Below, one piece after another: positions 1 to 9,711 of a DNA stretch of 64,000 nt; position 1 is the first letter of the stretch; each line of letters begins with the position of its first letter. Origin of the DNA: Bacteroidales bacterium. GTDB lineage: Bacteria > Bacteroidota > Bacteroidia > Bacteroidales > Marinilabiliaceae. The translations under genes were made by a program, and so were the position numbers. Below the pieces are notes generated by a model. The model saw only the letters and a list, made by a program, of their open reading frames with translations. It ran no database searches and was not told the origin of the DNA. The stretch spans positions 62,001 through 126,000 of the forward strand of contig QKJP01000005.1 of assembly GCA_003249255.1 (NCBI GenBank), given 5' to 3'.

Positions 1-1
1 A

Positions 2-922
2 TTTAATGGTGTGGTAAAAGAGAAAAAAATGAGCATGCTCTCTTTTCGTGTAGCGGGACCCTTGGTAAACTTCAACGTTCAACCGGGTGATTATGTACAA
101 AAAGGAGAAGTTATTGCACAAATTGATCAGCGCGATTATCAATTACAAGTGCAAACGACCAAAGCACAATTTGAACAAGTCAAAGGCGAATTCAGTCGCT
201 ATAAAGAACTACATACAAAAGATAAAATTCCGGCTAACTCTTACGAGAAAGTAGAAGCAGGCTACAAAATGGCCGAGGCAGCCTACAATAACGCCATCAA
301 CCAATTACAGGATACTGAATTAAAAGCTCCTTTTTCGGGCTATATCTTTGAGAAAAAAGCAGAGAGCTTTCAAACAGTGGGTGCAGGTATGCCAATTGTT
401 TCAATGATTGATGTATCTAGTCTGGAAATCATCATCAATGTATCTGAAAGTCAAATTTCAGAGGTGAAAAAAGCGAACTCCGGATTCATCAACATTCGAA
501 ATGCATCCGTTACCAATTTGCCGGTAAAACTTTTATGCGTTTCTGAAAAAACTAAAAAAGATGGGTTGTACGAAGTAAAATATGAATTCAACAATCAAGC
601 AAACAAAAACATCTTAGCGGGTATGATGGCTGAGTTATCACTGAATTGCCAGTCGGCTCAATCAGGCATTAGCATCCCGGCATCATCTATCTTTAATAAC
701 AACGGTAAAACTTATGTATGGATCTTTAATCCGGCAACACAAATCATTGCTAAACGTGAGGTTGAAATTGACGCATTTACCACCGGTCAAAAGGTATCCG
801 TTACAAAAGGTATTCAATATGGCGAAACTGTTGTAACAGCGGGAGTTCATCATTTAAAAGAAGGACAAAAAGCACAACCCATCAATAAAGTATCACAAAC
901 TAACGTAGGAGGATTATTATAA
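2..922 (+). CDS. RND efflux periplasmic adaptor (membrane fusion protein), 5' end missing
   Basis: This is the periplasmic adaptor of a tripartite RND efflux pump, bridging the inner-membrane permease to the TolC channel. The reading frame is open to the left edge, so the start, signal peptide and first strands lie outside the window; a GTG at 11 is an internal valine. Visible parts are the lipoyl/barrel-sandwich half-motif (LSFRVAGPL, then VQPGDYVQKGEVIAQID), a coiled-coil hairpin over roughly the next 70 residues, the second lipoyl half (LKAPFSGYI) and a C-terminal beta-barrel and membrane-proximal region. The order is that of the HlyD/AcrA family. Its stop overlaps the permease start by one base, so the two are translationally coupled. 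The substrate cannot be read from the sequence. Confidence 0.93.
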   Translation, partial: FNGVVKEKKMSMLSFRVAGPLVNFNVQPGDYVQKGEVIAQIDQRDYQLQVQTTKAQFEQVKGEFSRYKELHTKDKIPANSYEKVEAGYKMAEAAYNNAINQLQDTELKAPFSGYIFEKKAESFQTVGAGMPIVSMIDVSSLEIIINVSESQISEVKKANSGFINIRNASVTNLPVKLLCVSEKTKKDGLYEVKYEFNNQANKNILAGMMAELSLNCQSAQSGISIPASSIFNNNGKTYVWIFNPATQIIAKREVEIDAFTTGQKVSVTKGIQYGETVVTAGVHHLKEGQKAQPINKVSQTNVGGLL

Positions 923-3900
923 TGCTTGAGAAATTACTGAATCAAAAAGCCTTAATTTCTGCCATTTTGGTGGCAGTCTTGGCGGGAGGAATTTTCTCTT
1001 ACGTGAAAATTGGAAAGTTAGAAGATGCTGAGATTCCAATTAAAGCAGCCATGGTAATTACCCGCTACCCGGGAGCAACAGCTTATGAAGTAGAGTTGGA
1101 AGTATCAAAAGTTTTGGAAGAAGCCATCCAACGCCTGGAAAATGTGAAAGAAATCAAATCGGTTTCTAAACCGGGGTTATCACTTATCACAGTCGAAATT
1201 CAGGATAAAGTACGTACCCCACAATTACCGCAATTGTATGATCATTTGCGCCGTAAGGTGAATGATGCAAAAGCCTATTTACCAAGCGATGCCTACGATC
1301 CAATTGTAAACGATGATTTTGCAGATACTTATGGAATGCTTTACGCCATCACAGCAGAAGGGTATACGCCTCAAGATTTAAGCAAGTACGCCGAATACAT
1401 AGAGCGCGAATTATTGGAAATAAAAGGCGTTCGCCGTTCGCAAATATTTGGAAAAGACATCGAAACCATTGATGTCATCATCTCGAATGAAAAACTGGCA
1501 AAGCTCAACATTAATCCAATGTATATTGCTTTAGCCATGCGAAACCACAGTATTTTGGTTAATCCCGGCACTATTAATTACGAAAAAGAGATTGTGCGCA
1601 TTGGCGTTGGTAGTCGCATTAAAGATATTAAAGACATTGAAGACTTATTGATACAAGTTCAAGGAGGAGGAAATTTTCGTTTGGGAGAAATCGCGGAAAT
1701 CAAGCGCTCAACCCTTCAGCCCAAGAGAGAGGCCCTATTCTTTAATGGGCAGAAAGGGTTAACGCTTGGTTTATCTAACGAAAGTGGCATTAATGTGGTA
1801 GAGCTTGGAAGAGTTGTGAACCAACGCATTGAAGAGCTTAAAGAAAATCTTCCTGCAGGGATAGAAATCAATCCGATTTATTCACAACCCGACCGCGTTG
1901 AAGTGGCTGTGGACGATTTTGTAATCAACCTGATAGTTTCAGTGGGTATTGTAATCTTGGTATTACTTTTCTCGATGGGCTACCGTTCCGGATTATTGAT
2001 TTCAAGCGGATTAGTCTTTACCATTTTGGCAACTTTAATTGTGATGCTGGCAATCGACTTGCCACTGCATCGTGTAACCTTAGCAGCCATCATTTTAGCA
2101 ATGGGTATGTTGGTAGACAACTCCATTGTGGTAGCCGATGGTATTTTGGTGGATCTTAAAAAAGGGGTCGATCGTCAATTAGCCTTTATCAAAACAGCGC
2201 GACAAACAGCTTTACCGCTATTAGGCGCAACCGTTGTAGCTATTTTGGCATTTTTACCATTGGCTATGTCACCCAATACTGCCGGTGAATTTTTAAGTTC
2301 TTTATTTACAGTATTGATCATCTCTTTGCTTTTAAGCTGGGTATTTGCCATGGTTCAAACTCCATTTATGGCAAAATATTTTTACCGCAAAGAGCGTCCA
2401 AAAGGCGAGCAAGAAGAAAGTTTCGACACCGGAATTTATAAACATTTTAAAAACATGATAAAGTTTTCCATCAAACACAAATACAGTGTATTGATGGGTA
2501 GTGTCGCCATTTTATTCCTTTCTTTCTACACCATGCGTTTTGTAAAGGTTGAGTTTATGCCGGAGATGGGTAACGACCAGTTTATGCTTGAATATAACCT
2601 ACCGGCCGGGCAATCTATTTACGCAGTAGAAAAAGATATTTTGGAGATACAAGCGTATGTCCAAAAACAGGAAAACATCAATTTTGTAACCGCTGCCATT
2701 GGTCGTCCTCCGGCACGCTACACGCTAATGCGCTACATGCCTACAGGTGGAGAAAACTATGGAGAATTAATCATCGAAGCCAAAGATATTGAAGATGTAG
2801 ACGCACTGATTCCTCAACTGCGCCAATACATTACAGAAAACTATCCGGATGCTGAGTTTCGCATTCACAAATACGGAGCAGCCTTTTCTGATTACGATGT
2901 AGAGGTTGAGTTTAGCGGTCCCGACCCAGAAGTGCTACGTCAATTGGGGAAACAGGCCACAGATATATTGGCCCAAGAACCTTTGGTATCGAACTTAACG
3001 AACAATTGGAAAAATAAAGCCAAAACACTTAACCCGGCTTATTCTGTTGCCAGAGCTCAACCAATTGGATTAAGCCGTAGCGACATGAGTAACTCCATCC
3101 AAGTTGCAACCACAGGTATGCCAATCGGATCGTTTTACGATGGCGACCAGATGATGCCAATTGTTTTGAAATCAGAAAAAACAGCTAATGATGACATTAA
3201 CAACCTGCTATCCATGCCGGTATGGGGCATGCAAAGCCGTCAAAGTGCTCCACTTAGTCAAATTGTAGACTCATTAAGCATTGGTTGGCAAGATTTAAAC
3301 GTCATTCGCATCAACGGTAAGCGAGCGCTTAAAGTACAGTTTGATGCCATAGATGCTGTTACCCCGGTAGAAGCTTTTAAAAGTATAAAGGATAAAATAG
3401 AGGCCATTGACTTGCCGTATGGCTATACCGCAAGATGGGATGGTGTTGTTGTAGGATCTCAGGAAGCTAACGAGTCACTGTTTATGTTTTTACCATTGGC
3501 TTTAGGGCTGATGTTAATCATCATCATTGCTTTGTTTAACAACCTTCGCCAATCGGCCATCATCTTTATTGTAGTGCCATTCGCGGTTACCGGTTTAGCA
3601 TTTGGTTTTAATGTAACTGGCATTAGTTTAACCTTCCTGGCAATTATTGGTACACTGGGGTTAATCGGTATGATGATTAAAAACTCGGTGATCTTACTGG
3701 ATGAAATCAACCTTGAGATCAAACATGGAAAAACAGCTTATGAAGCCACCATCAACTCTGCAGTTAACAGAATGCGCCCTGTAATGATGGCCTCATTAAC
3801 CACCATTTTAGGTATGCTACCACTTTTAACCGATGCCATGTTTAAATCGATGGCCGTTGCCATTATGTTTGGATTGGCCTTTGGATCAATTATCACCTTA

Positions 3901-3951
3901 GTGGTAGTACCGGTACTTTATGCGGTCATGTTTAAAGTGAAAAATGAATAA
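922..3951 (+). CDS. RND-family efflux permease (inner-membrane pump)
   Basis: A full-length (1009 residues) RND transporter of the AcrB/MdtB-like hydrophobe/amphiphile efflux type, which uses the proton gradient to export substrates through the adaptor and TolC. The sequence shows the two-fold repeat of the family: an N-terminal transmembrane helix, a large periplasmic loop, a block of helices, then the same again. The TM4 signature GMLVDNSIVVADG is clear, and the C-terminal helix block carries GLIGMMIKNSVILLDEI, the usual partner segment. The start ATG overlaps the adaptor stop (ATAATG). The gene lies between the adaptor and the outer-membrane factor on the same strand, giving a complete tripartite pump. 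No metal-export signature was seen, so drugs, bile-like amphiphiles or lipids are all possible substrates. Confidence 0.95.
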   Translation: MLEKLLNQKALISAILVAVLAGGIFSYVKIGKLEDAEIPIKAAMVITRYPGATAYEVELEVSKVLEEAIQRLENVKEIKSVSKPGLSLITVEIQDKVRTPQLPQLYDHLRRKVNDAKAYLPSDAYDPIVNDDFADTYGMLYAITAEGYTPQDLSKYAEYIERELLEIKGVRRSQIFGKDIETIDVIISNEKLAKLNINPMYIALAMRNHSILVNPGTINYEKEIVRIGVGSRIKDIKDIEDLLIQVQGGGNFRLGEIAEIKRSTLQPKREALFFNGQKGLTLGLSNESGINVVELGRVVNQRIEELKENLPAGIEINPIYSQPDRVEVAVDDFVINLIVSVGIVILVLLFSMGYRSGLLISSGLVFTILATLIVMLAIDLPLHRVTLAAIILAMGMLVDNSIVVADGILVDLKKGVDRQLAFIKTARQTALPLLGATVVAILAFLPLAMSPNTAGEFLSSLFTVLIISLLLSWVFAMVQTPFMAKYFYRKERPKGEQEESFDTGIYKHFKNMIKFSIKHKYSVLMGSVAILFLSFYTMRFVKVEFMPEMGNDQFMLEYNLPAGQSIYAVEKDILEIQAYVQKQENINFVTAAIGRPPARYTLMRYMPTGGENYGELIIEAKDIEDVDALIPQLRQYITENYPDAEFRIHKYGAAFSDYDVEVEFSGPDPEVLRQLGKQATDILAQEPLVSNLTNNWKNKAKTLNPAYSVARAQPIGLSRSDMSNSIQVATTGMPIGSFYDGDQMMPIVLKSEKTANDDINNLLSMPVWGMQSRQSAPLSQIVDSLSIGWQDLNVIRINGKRALKVQFDAIDAVTPVEAFKSIKDKIEAIDLPYGYTARWDGVVVGSQEANESLFMFLPLALGLMLIIIIALFNNLRQSAIIFIVVPFAVTGLAFGFNVTGISLTFLAIIGTLGLIGMMIKNSVILLDEINLEIKHGKTAYEATINSAVNRMRPVMMASLTTILGMLPLLTDAMFKSMAVAIMFGLAFGSIITLVVVPVLYAVMFKVKNE

Positions 3952-4178
3952 ATCATAAAGAATAATCGCTTGCCAACTGCTTCAACTGTTGGATCTGAAG
4001 CAATTATTAATGGTGAATGATGAATTATTAATGAGTTACTACGACCCGTCAGCGATCTGGCGTCCTGATAGGGTCTACTCCAAATGAATAACAGTATAAA
4101 TCAGTCAAGTAGTCAAAAGTTCGAATAATAATTAATTTTTTTTCGGACTGCGGACTACAGACTTGGACCTACAAAAAA
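3952..4178. repeat. Intergenic stretch built of degenerate interspersed repeats (left of tolC)
   Basis: This gap holds no gene. It contains an AT-rich block rich in TTAATG/GAATGATG units (about 4003-4035), a block with CCCGTCAGCGATCTGGCGTC (about 4039-4060), and a TTCGGACTGCGGACT unit at about 4142-4156. The same three kinds of unit recur in 5562-5790 on the other side of the outer-membrane factor gene. Such units look like mobile or slippage-derived intergenic repeats of Bacteroidota; their role is unknown. Confidence 0.6.
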
Positions 4179-5561
4179 ATGAAAACAAAGATAACCACCA
4201 TATTGAGCCTTGTTTTAGTGCTGTTGGCGAACAACGCCCTATCGGCACAAACAACGCTTACACTAGAACAGTGTCGAAACCAGGCCATCGAATACAACAA
4301 ACAGTTAAAACAAGCAGCTCTAAAAAAGGAGGAAACAAACGCTTATAAAAAAGCTGCACGAACAGCATATCTACCTTCGCTAGAGGCAAGTGCCACTGCA
4401 ATTTATAGTCCGCGAGAGATAGACCTATCAGTACCGGGCGGGTTCTTGCCGACAGCAGGTAGTTTAGAAGCTGCTGAAGCCGGACAATTCAACGGCATCA
4501 GCAATGTATATTCACCCGGAATGAATTTTCATTTGGACAACATTACGGCATATACCGGAGGGATTTCATTAACTCAGCCAATTTTTACCGGGGGCAAAAT
4601 TTTCTACTCTAACAAAAAAGCAGATTTGGGCGTGCAAATGGCCGAGAATGGCTATCAACTAAAATACCATGAAGTTATCGAATTAACCGATCAAGCCTTT
4701 TGGCAAGTGGCCATGGTAAAAGCCAACATAGAAATTGCAGAAGCGTACATCAAAATGCTGGGTGACTTGAAAGAAACCATGACTGACATGTACAATGTGG
4801 GCATTAAACCAGTTAGCGAAAAACTTAAAGTAAGTGTTCAAAAAAATGAAGCCGAATTAAACTTATTAAAAGCTAAAAACGGATTAACCATTTCTAAAAT
4901 TTATTTAAAGCAGGTTTTAGGCATGGATTTGAACAGTGAAATTGACATTGACTATCAGTTGGATGACATCCTTTTACCGGAAACTCAAAGTGGAATTCAA
5001 ATGGCCTTAAACAACCGCAATGAATTACAACTCATGCAAAAACAGGTTCAAATGGCCGAGTACGAAAAGAAAGTCATCAGAGCAGACTACTTACCAACTG
5101 TTGGCGTAAGTGCCAGATATTCGACTTTCAATTTAGAAGGCATTACAGATGAATTGGCTTTTCACCCAATACTAATGGGACAAGTATCCATTCCTTTATT
5201 TAAATGGGGACAAGGTAAACAAAAGCAGAAAGCTGCTCAATTAGTCATTCAACAAAAGCAAGAAGAACTGAGCCATACAACTGATTTAATAAGCCTTCAA
5301 GTGATGCAAACCGAAGTTAAACTTCAGGAAGCTTTTGAAGCCATTAAAATTGCCGAAAAAAGTGAAGCCGTTGCCAAAGAAAGTCTTTCAGAAACAGAAG
5401 CAAGTTTTGAAGCCGGCCTAAATACCACAACTGAGCTTTTAAATGCGCAAGCTGATTGGCAAAAAGCTAAGTCGAACCTCATCAATTCTAAAGCTCAATA
5501 TAAAGTTTTAGAAACGCAGTGGGAGAAAGCAATTGGGCAATTATCAATGAATAATGATTAA
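4179..5561 (+). CDS. TolC-type outer membrane efflux protein
   Basis: The outer-membrane channel of the tripartite pump. It is 460 residues long, normal for the family. A signal peptide is visible (MKTKITTILSLVLVLLANN, then A-x-A cleavage before QTTLTLEQC). Two repeats follow, each with an alpha-helical coiled-coil section and strands for the beta-barrel (GGISLTQPIFTGGKI in the first half, GQVSIPLFKWGQG in the second), which is the OEP duplication. It is 227 bases downstream of the permease, further than expected for tight coupling, because the gap is filled with repeats. It could be transcribed with the pump or from its own promoter; no clear -7 element was found in the gap. Confidence 0.93.
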   Translation: MKTKITTILSLVLVLLANNALSAQTTLTLEQCRNQAIEYNKQLKQAALKKEETNAYKKAARTAYLPSLEASATAIYSPREIDLSVPGGFLPTAGSLEAAEAGQFNGISNVYSPGMNFHLDNITAYTGGISLTQPIFTGGKIFYSNKKADLGVQMAENGYQLKYHEVIELTDQAFWQVAMVKANIEIAEAYIKMLGDLKETMTDMYNVGIKPVSEKLKVSVQKNEAELNLLKAKNGLTISKIYLKQVLGMDLNSEIDIDYQLDDILLPETQSGIQMALNNRNELQLMQKQVQMAEYEKKVIRADYLPTVGVSARYSTFNLEGITDELAFHPILMGQVSIPLFKWGQGKQKQKAAQLVIQQKQEELSHTTDLISLQVMQTEVKLQEAFEAIKIAEKSEAVAKESLSETEASFEAGLNTTTELLNAQADWQKAKSNLINSKAQYKVLETQWEKAIGQLSMNND

Positions 5562-5790
5562 TGGTTAATTAAACTTCTTGACCTGTCAGCGTCCTTGTGA
5601 CCTGACAGCGTCTAATGATAATGAACAATGAATAAAGAATAATTATTAATGGTTACTGATGAATGATTAATGAAGTTCGTGATCTGATAGGAAGTTATTT
5701 TTTTCCAACTACTAAATATTTTTAGCTATAAACATTTTGAACTTCGGGCTTCGGACTCCGAACTTCGGGCTTTTTTATCCGTATCTTGTA
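5562..5790. repeat. Intergenic degenerate repeats (right of tolC)
   Basis: This gap holds no gene. It contains a palindromic unit (CTGTCAG at 5583-5589 against CTGACAG at 5601-5607, with GCGTC after each arm), an AT-rich block of ATTAATGGT/GATGAATGATTAATG units around 5640-5676, and a CTTCGGGCTTCGGACT array at about 5742-5772 that ends in a T-run and could also act as a terminator. The block mirrors the one at 3952-4178, so the tolC gene is bracketed by related repeats. Confidence 0.6.
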
Positions 5791-5810
5791 ACTCCCATAA
5801 ACTTTTAACC

Positions 5811-6899
5811 ATGAAAGGTCAGGCCAATTGTAATAATCAAAAGATAGATCTAGCATCCATTAAGGATCCTTCCGTATTTCATACAAAACTACCGAACTAT
5901 ACTTTAAAATCGATTCTTTTACGCATCGTGACCAATAGTATGGTAGCCATCATGGTGATGCAGATTATGCATTTTGTGGCTCAACCCCAGCCTCACATCC
6001 CCAACCCGGGATTGTATCAATACCTTAGTCTTATCTTTTTCTTCAACGCATTAGCAGAATCCATTATCCTCACCGATTACATCTTAGAATATTTTTATCC
6101 CGTTCCTTACAAAATCAAAACTCGTTTTATTCTCGGATCCATCAGTGCTATTGTTTTCATTGTGATAATCATTAATCTATTATTCACGATCCATAGCGAA
6201 TATCAAAACATACCTAAAAATACTTTTTACTTAGGGGTCACATTTGGATTAATGTTTTCATTTTTGCTTTCAATCGGGTTAACCGTGAGTCGAATCACCG
6301 AAAAATGGGTTGCATCTCAAAAGGAAATTGAAGTGATGAAACAAGAAAAACTAAAGATGGATTATAATCTTCTCCAAGATAAACTCAATCCACACTTCCT
6401 ATTTAATAACCTCAGTGTATTAAAGTCACTTATCATGTATGATACTGACACTGCCATCAAGTTTACCGAAAACTTCACCGACGTGTATCGTTACGTCCTT
6501 AAAAGCAAAGACAAAAAAACGGTTCCGTTAAAAAAAGAATTAGAATTTACCCAGTCCTACATTGCTTTGCACAAAGAGCGCGTGGGCGAAGGTTTTATCC
6601 CGCAAATTAATATTGAGGAAGAGTATTTATCGAGAGAAATTATTCCTTTAACCCTTCAATTATTAGTCGAAAATGCAATAAAACACAACATTACCGGCAA
6701 GAAATCACCCCTTACACTTACCATAACAATTCTTGATAATTACTTGATTGTAAGCAACAATCTTCAACCCAAAGAATCATCTTACTCAACCTATACCGGA
6801 TTAAATACCTTAACTCAAAGCTACAAATTACTAACGCAACAAAATGTAATTATCGAGCAAAGCATGGATGATTTTACGGTTAAAATCCCTTTACTATAA
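5811..6899 (+). CDS. LytS/YehU-type sensor histidine kinase
   Basis: A 362-residue membrane sensor kinase of the His_kinase (LytS/YehU) family. The N-terminal part has about four hydrophobic segments (residues about 35-175) and no recognisable periplasmic sensor. A short helical linker leads to the phospho-acceptor motif LNPHFLFNNLSVLKSL, with the histidine at about residue 194, and then to the ATPase domain with the N-box LLVENAIKHN. The end is compact, as usual for Bacteroidota members. The gene is followed after 11 bases by a LytTR response regulator, its evident partner. The pair lies on the same strand directly behind the RND pump genes, which suggests, but does not prove, that it controls them. 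Confidence 0.92.
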   Translation: MKGQANCNNQKIDLASIKDPSVFHTKLPNYTLKSILLRIVTNSMVAIMVMQIMHFVAQPQPHIPNPGLYQYLSLIFFFNALAESIILTDYILEYFYPVPYKIKTRFILGSISAIVFIVIIINLLFTIHSEYQNIPKNTFYLGVTFGLMFSFLLSIGLTVSRITEKWVASQKEIEVMKQEKLKMDYNLLQDKLNPHFLFNNLSVLKSLIMYDTDTAIKFTENFTDVYRYVLKSKDKKTVPLKKELEFTQSYIALHKERVGEGFIPQINIEEEYLSREIIPLTLQLLVENAIKHNITGKKSPLTLTITILDNYLIVSNNLQPKESSYSTYTGLNTLTQSYKLLTQQNVIIEQSMDDFTVKIPLL

Positions 6900-6910
6900 A
6901 TTGATATATA

Positions 6911-7672
6911 ATGAGAATCCTTATCATTGAAGACGAATTACATAATGCCAGATTATTATCAGGAATGATTCAAAAAATCAGACCTGATTGGGAAATTTTA
7001 GACACTCTAGAAAGCGTGGAAGAATCCGTTGAATGGATTACTGAAAACGGAGAACCCGATTTGTATTTTATGGATATCCAGCTTACAGACGGAATATGCT
7101 TTAACATCTTTGAAAAAGTTGAAATTAAGAATCAAGTTATCTTCACAACGGCCTATGATGAATATGCTTTAAATGCTTTTAAAGTCAATAGCATCGATTA
7201 TTTATTAAAGCCTATAAAAGAGGAGCACTTAATAAAATCCATTGATAAATTTGAATTTCTAAAACAAGCTACTTCAGTTCCACCTTTTGATCTCAATGCC
7301 ATTATTCAAACCATTAATCAAAGGGAAGCCCAATACCGCAAACGTTTTTTGGTATCAAAAGCCGATTCTTTCATTCGTTTAAATGTAGAAGATGTTGCTT
7401 ATTTTCATTTTGAAAACAGAGTAACTACAGCCGTTACATTTACAGGCCAAAATCACATTGTAAACTTTACTATCGAAAAACTGGAAGAAGAATTAGATCC
7501 TCAATTATTCTTCCGGGCCAACAGAAGTTTTATCCTCAATGCTGAAAGCATTCACTCCATTGAAAATCATTTTGGGGGAAAGCTTATTGTAAAACTCACA
7601 CAACCATTAACTGAGAAAATTGCCGTGAGTCGACTAAAAGCCGGAGCAATAAAAGAGTGGCTAGACAGGTAA
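6911..7672 (+). CDS. LytTR-family response regulator
   Basis: A 253-residue response regulator. The receiver domain (residues about 1-120) shows the acidic pair near the N-terminus (IIEDE), the phosphorylation site Asp55 in LYFMDIQL, the conserved Thr in FTTAYDEYAL and Lys in LLKPIKEEH. The C-terminal part (about 145-250) is a LytTR DNA-binding domain, with FLVSKADSFIRLNVEDVAYF at its start and FFRANRSFILN further on. It is paired with the LytS-type kinase 11 bases upstream. LytTR proteins bind direct repeats in promoters; the target here is unknown but the pump genes just upstream are candidates. Confidence 0.93.
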   Translation: MRILIIEDELHNARLLSGMIQKIRPDWEILDTLESVEESVEWITENGEPDLYFMDIQLTDGICFNIFEKVEIKNQVIFTTAYDEYALNAFKVNSIDYLLKPIKEEHLIKSIDKFEFLKQATSVPPFDLNAIIQTINQREAQYRKRFLVSKADSFIRLNVEDVAYFHFENRVTTAVTFTGQNHIVNFTIEKLEEELDPQLFFRANRSFILNAESIHSIENHFGGKLIVKLTQPLTEKIAVSRLKAGAIKEWLDR

Positions 7673-7705
7673 TCCTTGAGAATCCACATCTTGGAGGCTT
7701 CAAAG

Positions 7706-7748
7706 AAAAAACGGCCTTGAAAATATTCATCGGCCGTTGTTCTATTTT
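7706..7748. terminator. Bidirectional terminator between convergent genes
   Basis: A hairpin with stem ACGGCC (7711-7716) and GGCCGT (7732-7737), flanked by an A-run on the left and a T-rich run on the right (CTATTTTTT). It sits between the convergent LytTR and amidase genes and so can end both transcripts. Confidence 0.7.
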
Positions 7749-7758
7749 TTGCTAACTG

Positions 7759-8643
7759 CTAATCATCATACCTTTTCACAATTGCAGAATAGGCTTCAAT
7801 CCGACGATCGCGGAAATAAGGCCATATCCGGCGTACATCTTCTGTGCGTTGTTTATCAATGTCAATTAATTTTATTTCTTCTTCCGAATTAGAAGCCTGA
7901 GTAACAAACTCTCCCTGAGGCCCGGCAACAAAACTATTGCCCCAAAATTCGATTCCATTGGTCACCTTTGATGGATCAGCCTCGTAACCGGTGCGGTTAA
8001 CTGCAATAACCGGCAGACCATTTGCAATGGCATGTCCACGCTGAATCGTAATCCAAGCCTCGCGCTGACGATTTTTCTCATCATCCGGATCAGTAGATTC
8101 ATACCCAATGGCAGTGGGATAAATCAACAATTCGGCACCTCGCAAGGCCATTAACCGGGCTGCTTCAGGATACCACTGATCCCAACAGACCAATACGCCA
8201 AGTTTTCCGATTGAAGTCTGAATAGGCTCAAAGCCCATATCACCCGGCGTAAAATAAAATTTTTCATAATAAGCAGGATCATCCGGGATATGCATTTTCC
8301 GATACTTCCCGGCCATGGAACCATCCGTATCAAAAACTACTGCGGTGTTATGATACAAGCCTGGAGCCCGCTTCTCAAACAAGGATGTTACTAAAACAAC
8401 ATGTAATTCTTCCGCCAATTGACCATAAAAATCCGTTGCCGGTCCAGGAATAGGTTCCGCCAAATCAAAATTATTGACATCCTCGGTTTGGCAAAAGTAC
8501 AAACTATCATGCAACTCAGGCAATACAACCAATTGCGCTCCCGAACTTGCAGCTTCTTTAATTTTTTCACCTATTTTTTGTCTGTTAGCCAACTTGTCGG
8601 CGCTAACCTTAATTTGTATTATAGCGGTTTTAACAATACTCAT
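7759..8643 (-). CDS. aguB: N-carbamoylputrescine amidase (carbon-nitrogen hydrolase)
   Basis: A 294-residue nitrilase-superfamily hydrolase that converts N-carbamoylputrescine to putrescine, CO2 and ammonia, the second step of putrescine synthesis from agmatine. The catalytic triad is visible: Glu43 in VLPELHDS, Lys116 in YRKMHIPDD and Cys153 in VLVCWDQWYPEAAR. The DQWYPEA context after the cysteine is typical of AguB rather than of other nitrilases. It lies 10 bases downstream of the agmatine deiminase gene in the same operon, which supports this specific function. Length and start (MSIVKTAIIQ) are normal. Confidence 0.95.
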   Translation of the reverse strand: MSIVKTAIIQIKVSADKLANRQKIGEKIKEAASSGAQLVVLPELHDSLYFCQTEDVNNFDLAEPIPGPATDFYGQLAEELHVVLVTSLFEKRAPGLYHNTAVVFDTDGSMAGKYRKMHIPDDPAYYEKFYFTPGDMGFEPIQTSIGKLGVLVCWDQWYPEAARLMALRGAELLIYPTAIGYESTDPDDEKNRQREAWITIQRGHAIANGLPVIAVNRTGYEADPSKVTNGIEFWGNSFVAGPQGEFVTQASNSEEEIKLIDIDKQRTEDVRRIWPYFRDRRIEAYSAIVKRYDD

Positions 8644-8653
8644 ATTCCTATTT

Positions 8654-9691
8654 TTATAACGATTCGAAAGTTCCTTGGGGGTAATTCATCGTGATGCAAT
8701 GTAACGAACCATGCTGCTTAACCAATGCCAAACAATTAATGCCCACTACCTCATAATCGGGATGAGCCCCTTGAATGGCATTTAATGCTGCCTCATCTTC
8801 CGGCACTCCATAAACTGGCACTAATACTTTTGAATTTAAAATTAAATAATTGACATAAGTTGCCGGCAAGCGATCTCCATCATCATAAATAGCAGAAGGT
8901 AATGGTACAGGATGCAGCTCATAAGGACTTCCATCCATGTTTGTAAAAGCTTTTAACTCCTCCTCCATTTTTTGCAGCTCCTTGTAATGAGAGTCATTTA
9001 CATCCTTACACTGACAATACACGATACGATTCCCCGGAGCAAAACGAGCTAAGGTATCAACATGTCCATCTGTATCATCTCCTTCTAACAAACCTCGATC
9101 AAGCCATAATATTTTCTTGGCCCCTAATTGACTTTTCAATAAAGACTCTAATTCAGGCTTTCCCCATTCGTCATTCCGATTTGCACTTAATAAACAAACC
9201 GAAGTTGTCATTAAAACACCAGTACCATCCGATTCGATGGAACCTCCTTCTAAAACCACATTTTTATGATTTATCAAAGGAGTATTACCCCAAAAGGATA
9301 GTTTCTTTAAATTTCGGTTTGTACAATTATCAAAATTTGCAGCAAACTTCATCCCCCATCCATTAAAGGCAAAATCTAAAACAACAGGCTTATCATCTTC
9401 AAAAATAGTAATACCTCCAAAATCGCGAGCCCAGGTATCGTTATAATTAACGCATGCAAATGTTATTTCACGCTTTACTTCATCGGTAAAAAATAATTTA
9501 ACATCATTTACATTGCGGCACAACAATAAAACTTTTGCTGTTTTTGTAATTTCGGTGATAATATTCACATAACATTCCTGCACTTCGGGAAGAATGTCGC
9601 ACCAATCGGTATGGGTATCCGGCCAGGCTAATTCAATGAGCTGCTGAGGAAACCATTCGGGTGGATAAAATTTACCTTTTTTCTTGTCCAT
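8654..9691 (-). CDS. aguA: Agmatine deiminase
   Basis: A 345-residue member of the peptidyl-arginine-deiminase-like family that turns agmatine into N-carbamoylputrescine and ammonia. Features seen are the N-terminal PPEWFPQQLIELAWP segment, the WARDFGGI substrate motif, EGGSIESDGTG, the DGHVDTLARF histidine motif and the catalytic Cys332 in HGSLHCITMNYPQ. It is the first gene of a two-gene operon with the amidase that follows, together giving agmatine to putrescine. A Bacteroidota -7 element stands 21 bases upstream of the start. Confidence 0.95.
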   Translation of the reverse strand: MDKKKGKFYPPEWFPQQLIELAWPDTHTDWCDILPEVQECYVNIITEITKTAKVLLLCRNVNDVKLFFTDEVKREITFACVNYNDTWARDFGGITIFEDDKPVVLDFAFNGWGMKFAANFDNCTNRNLKKLSFWGNTPLINHKNVVLEGGSIESDGTGVLMTTSVCLLSANRNDEWGKPELESLLKSQLGAKKILWLDRGLLEGDDTDGHVDTLARFAPGNRIVYCQCKDVNDSHYKELQKMEEELKAFTNMDGSPYELHPVPLPSAIYDDGDRLPATYVNYLILNSKVLVPVYGVPEDEAALNAIQGAHPDYEVVGINCLALVKQHGSLHCITMNYPQGTFESL

Positions 9692-9711
9692 TATTTACAT
9701 CTAACAGATTG

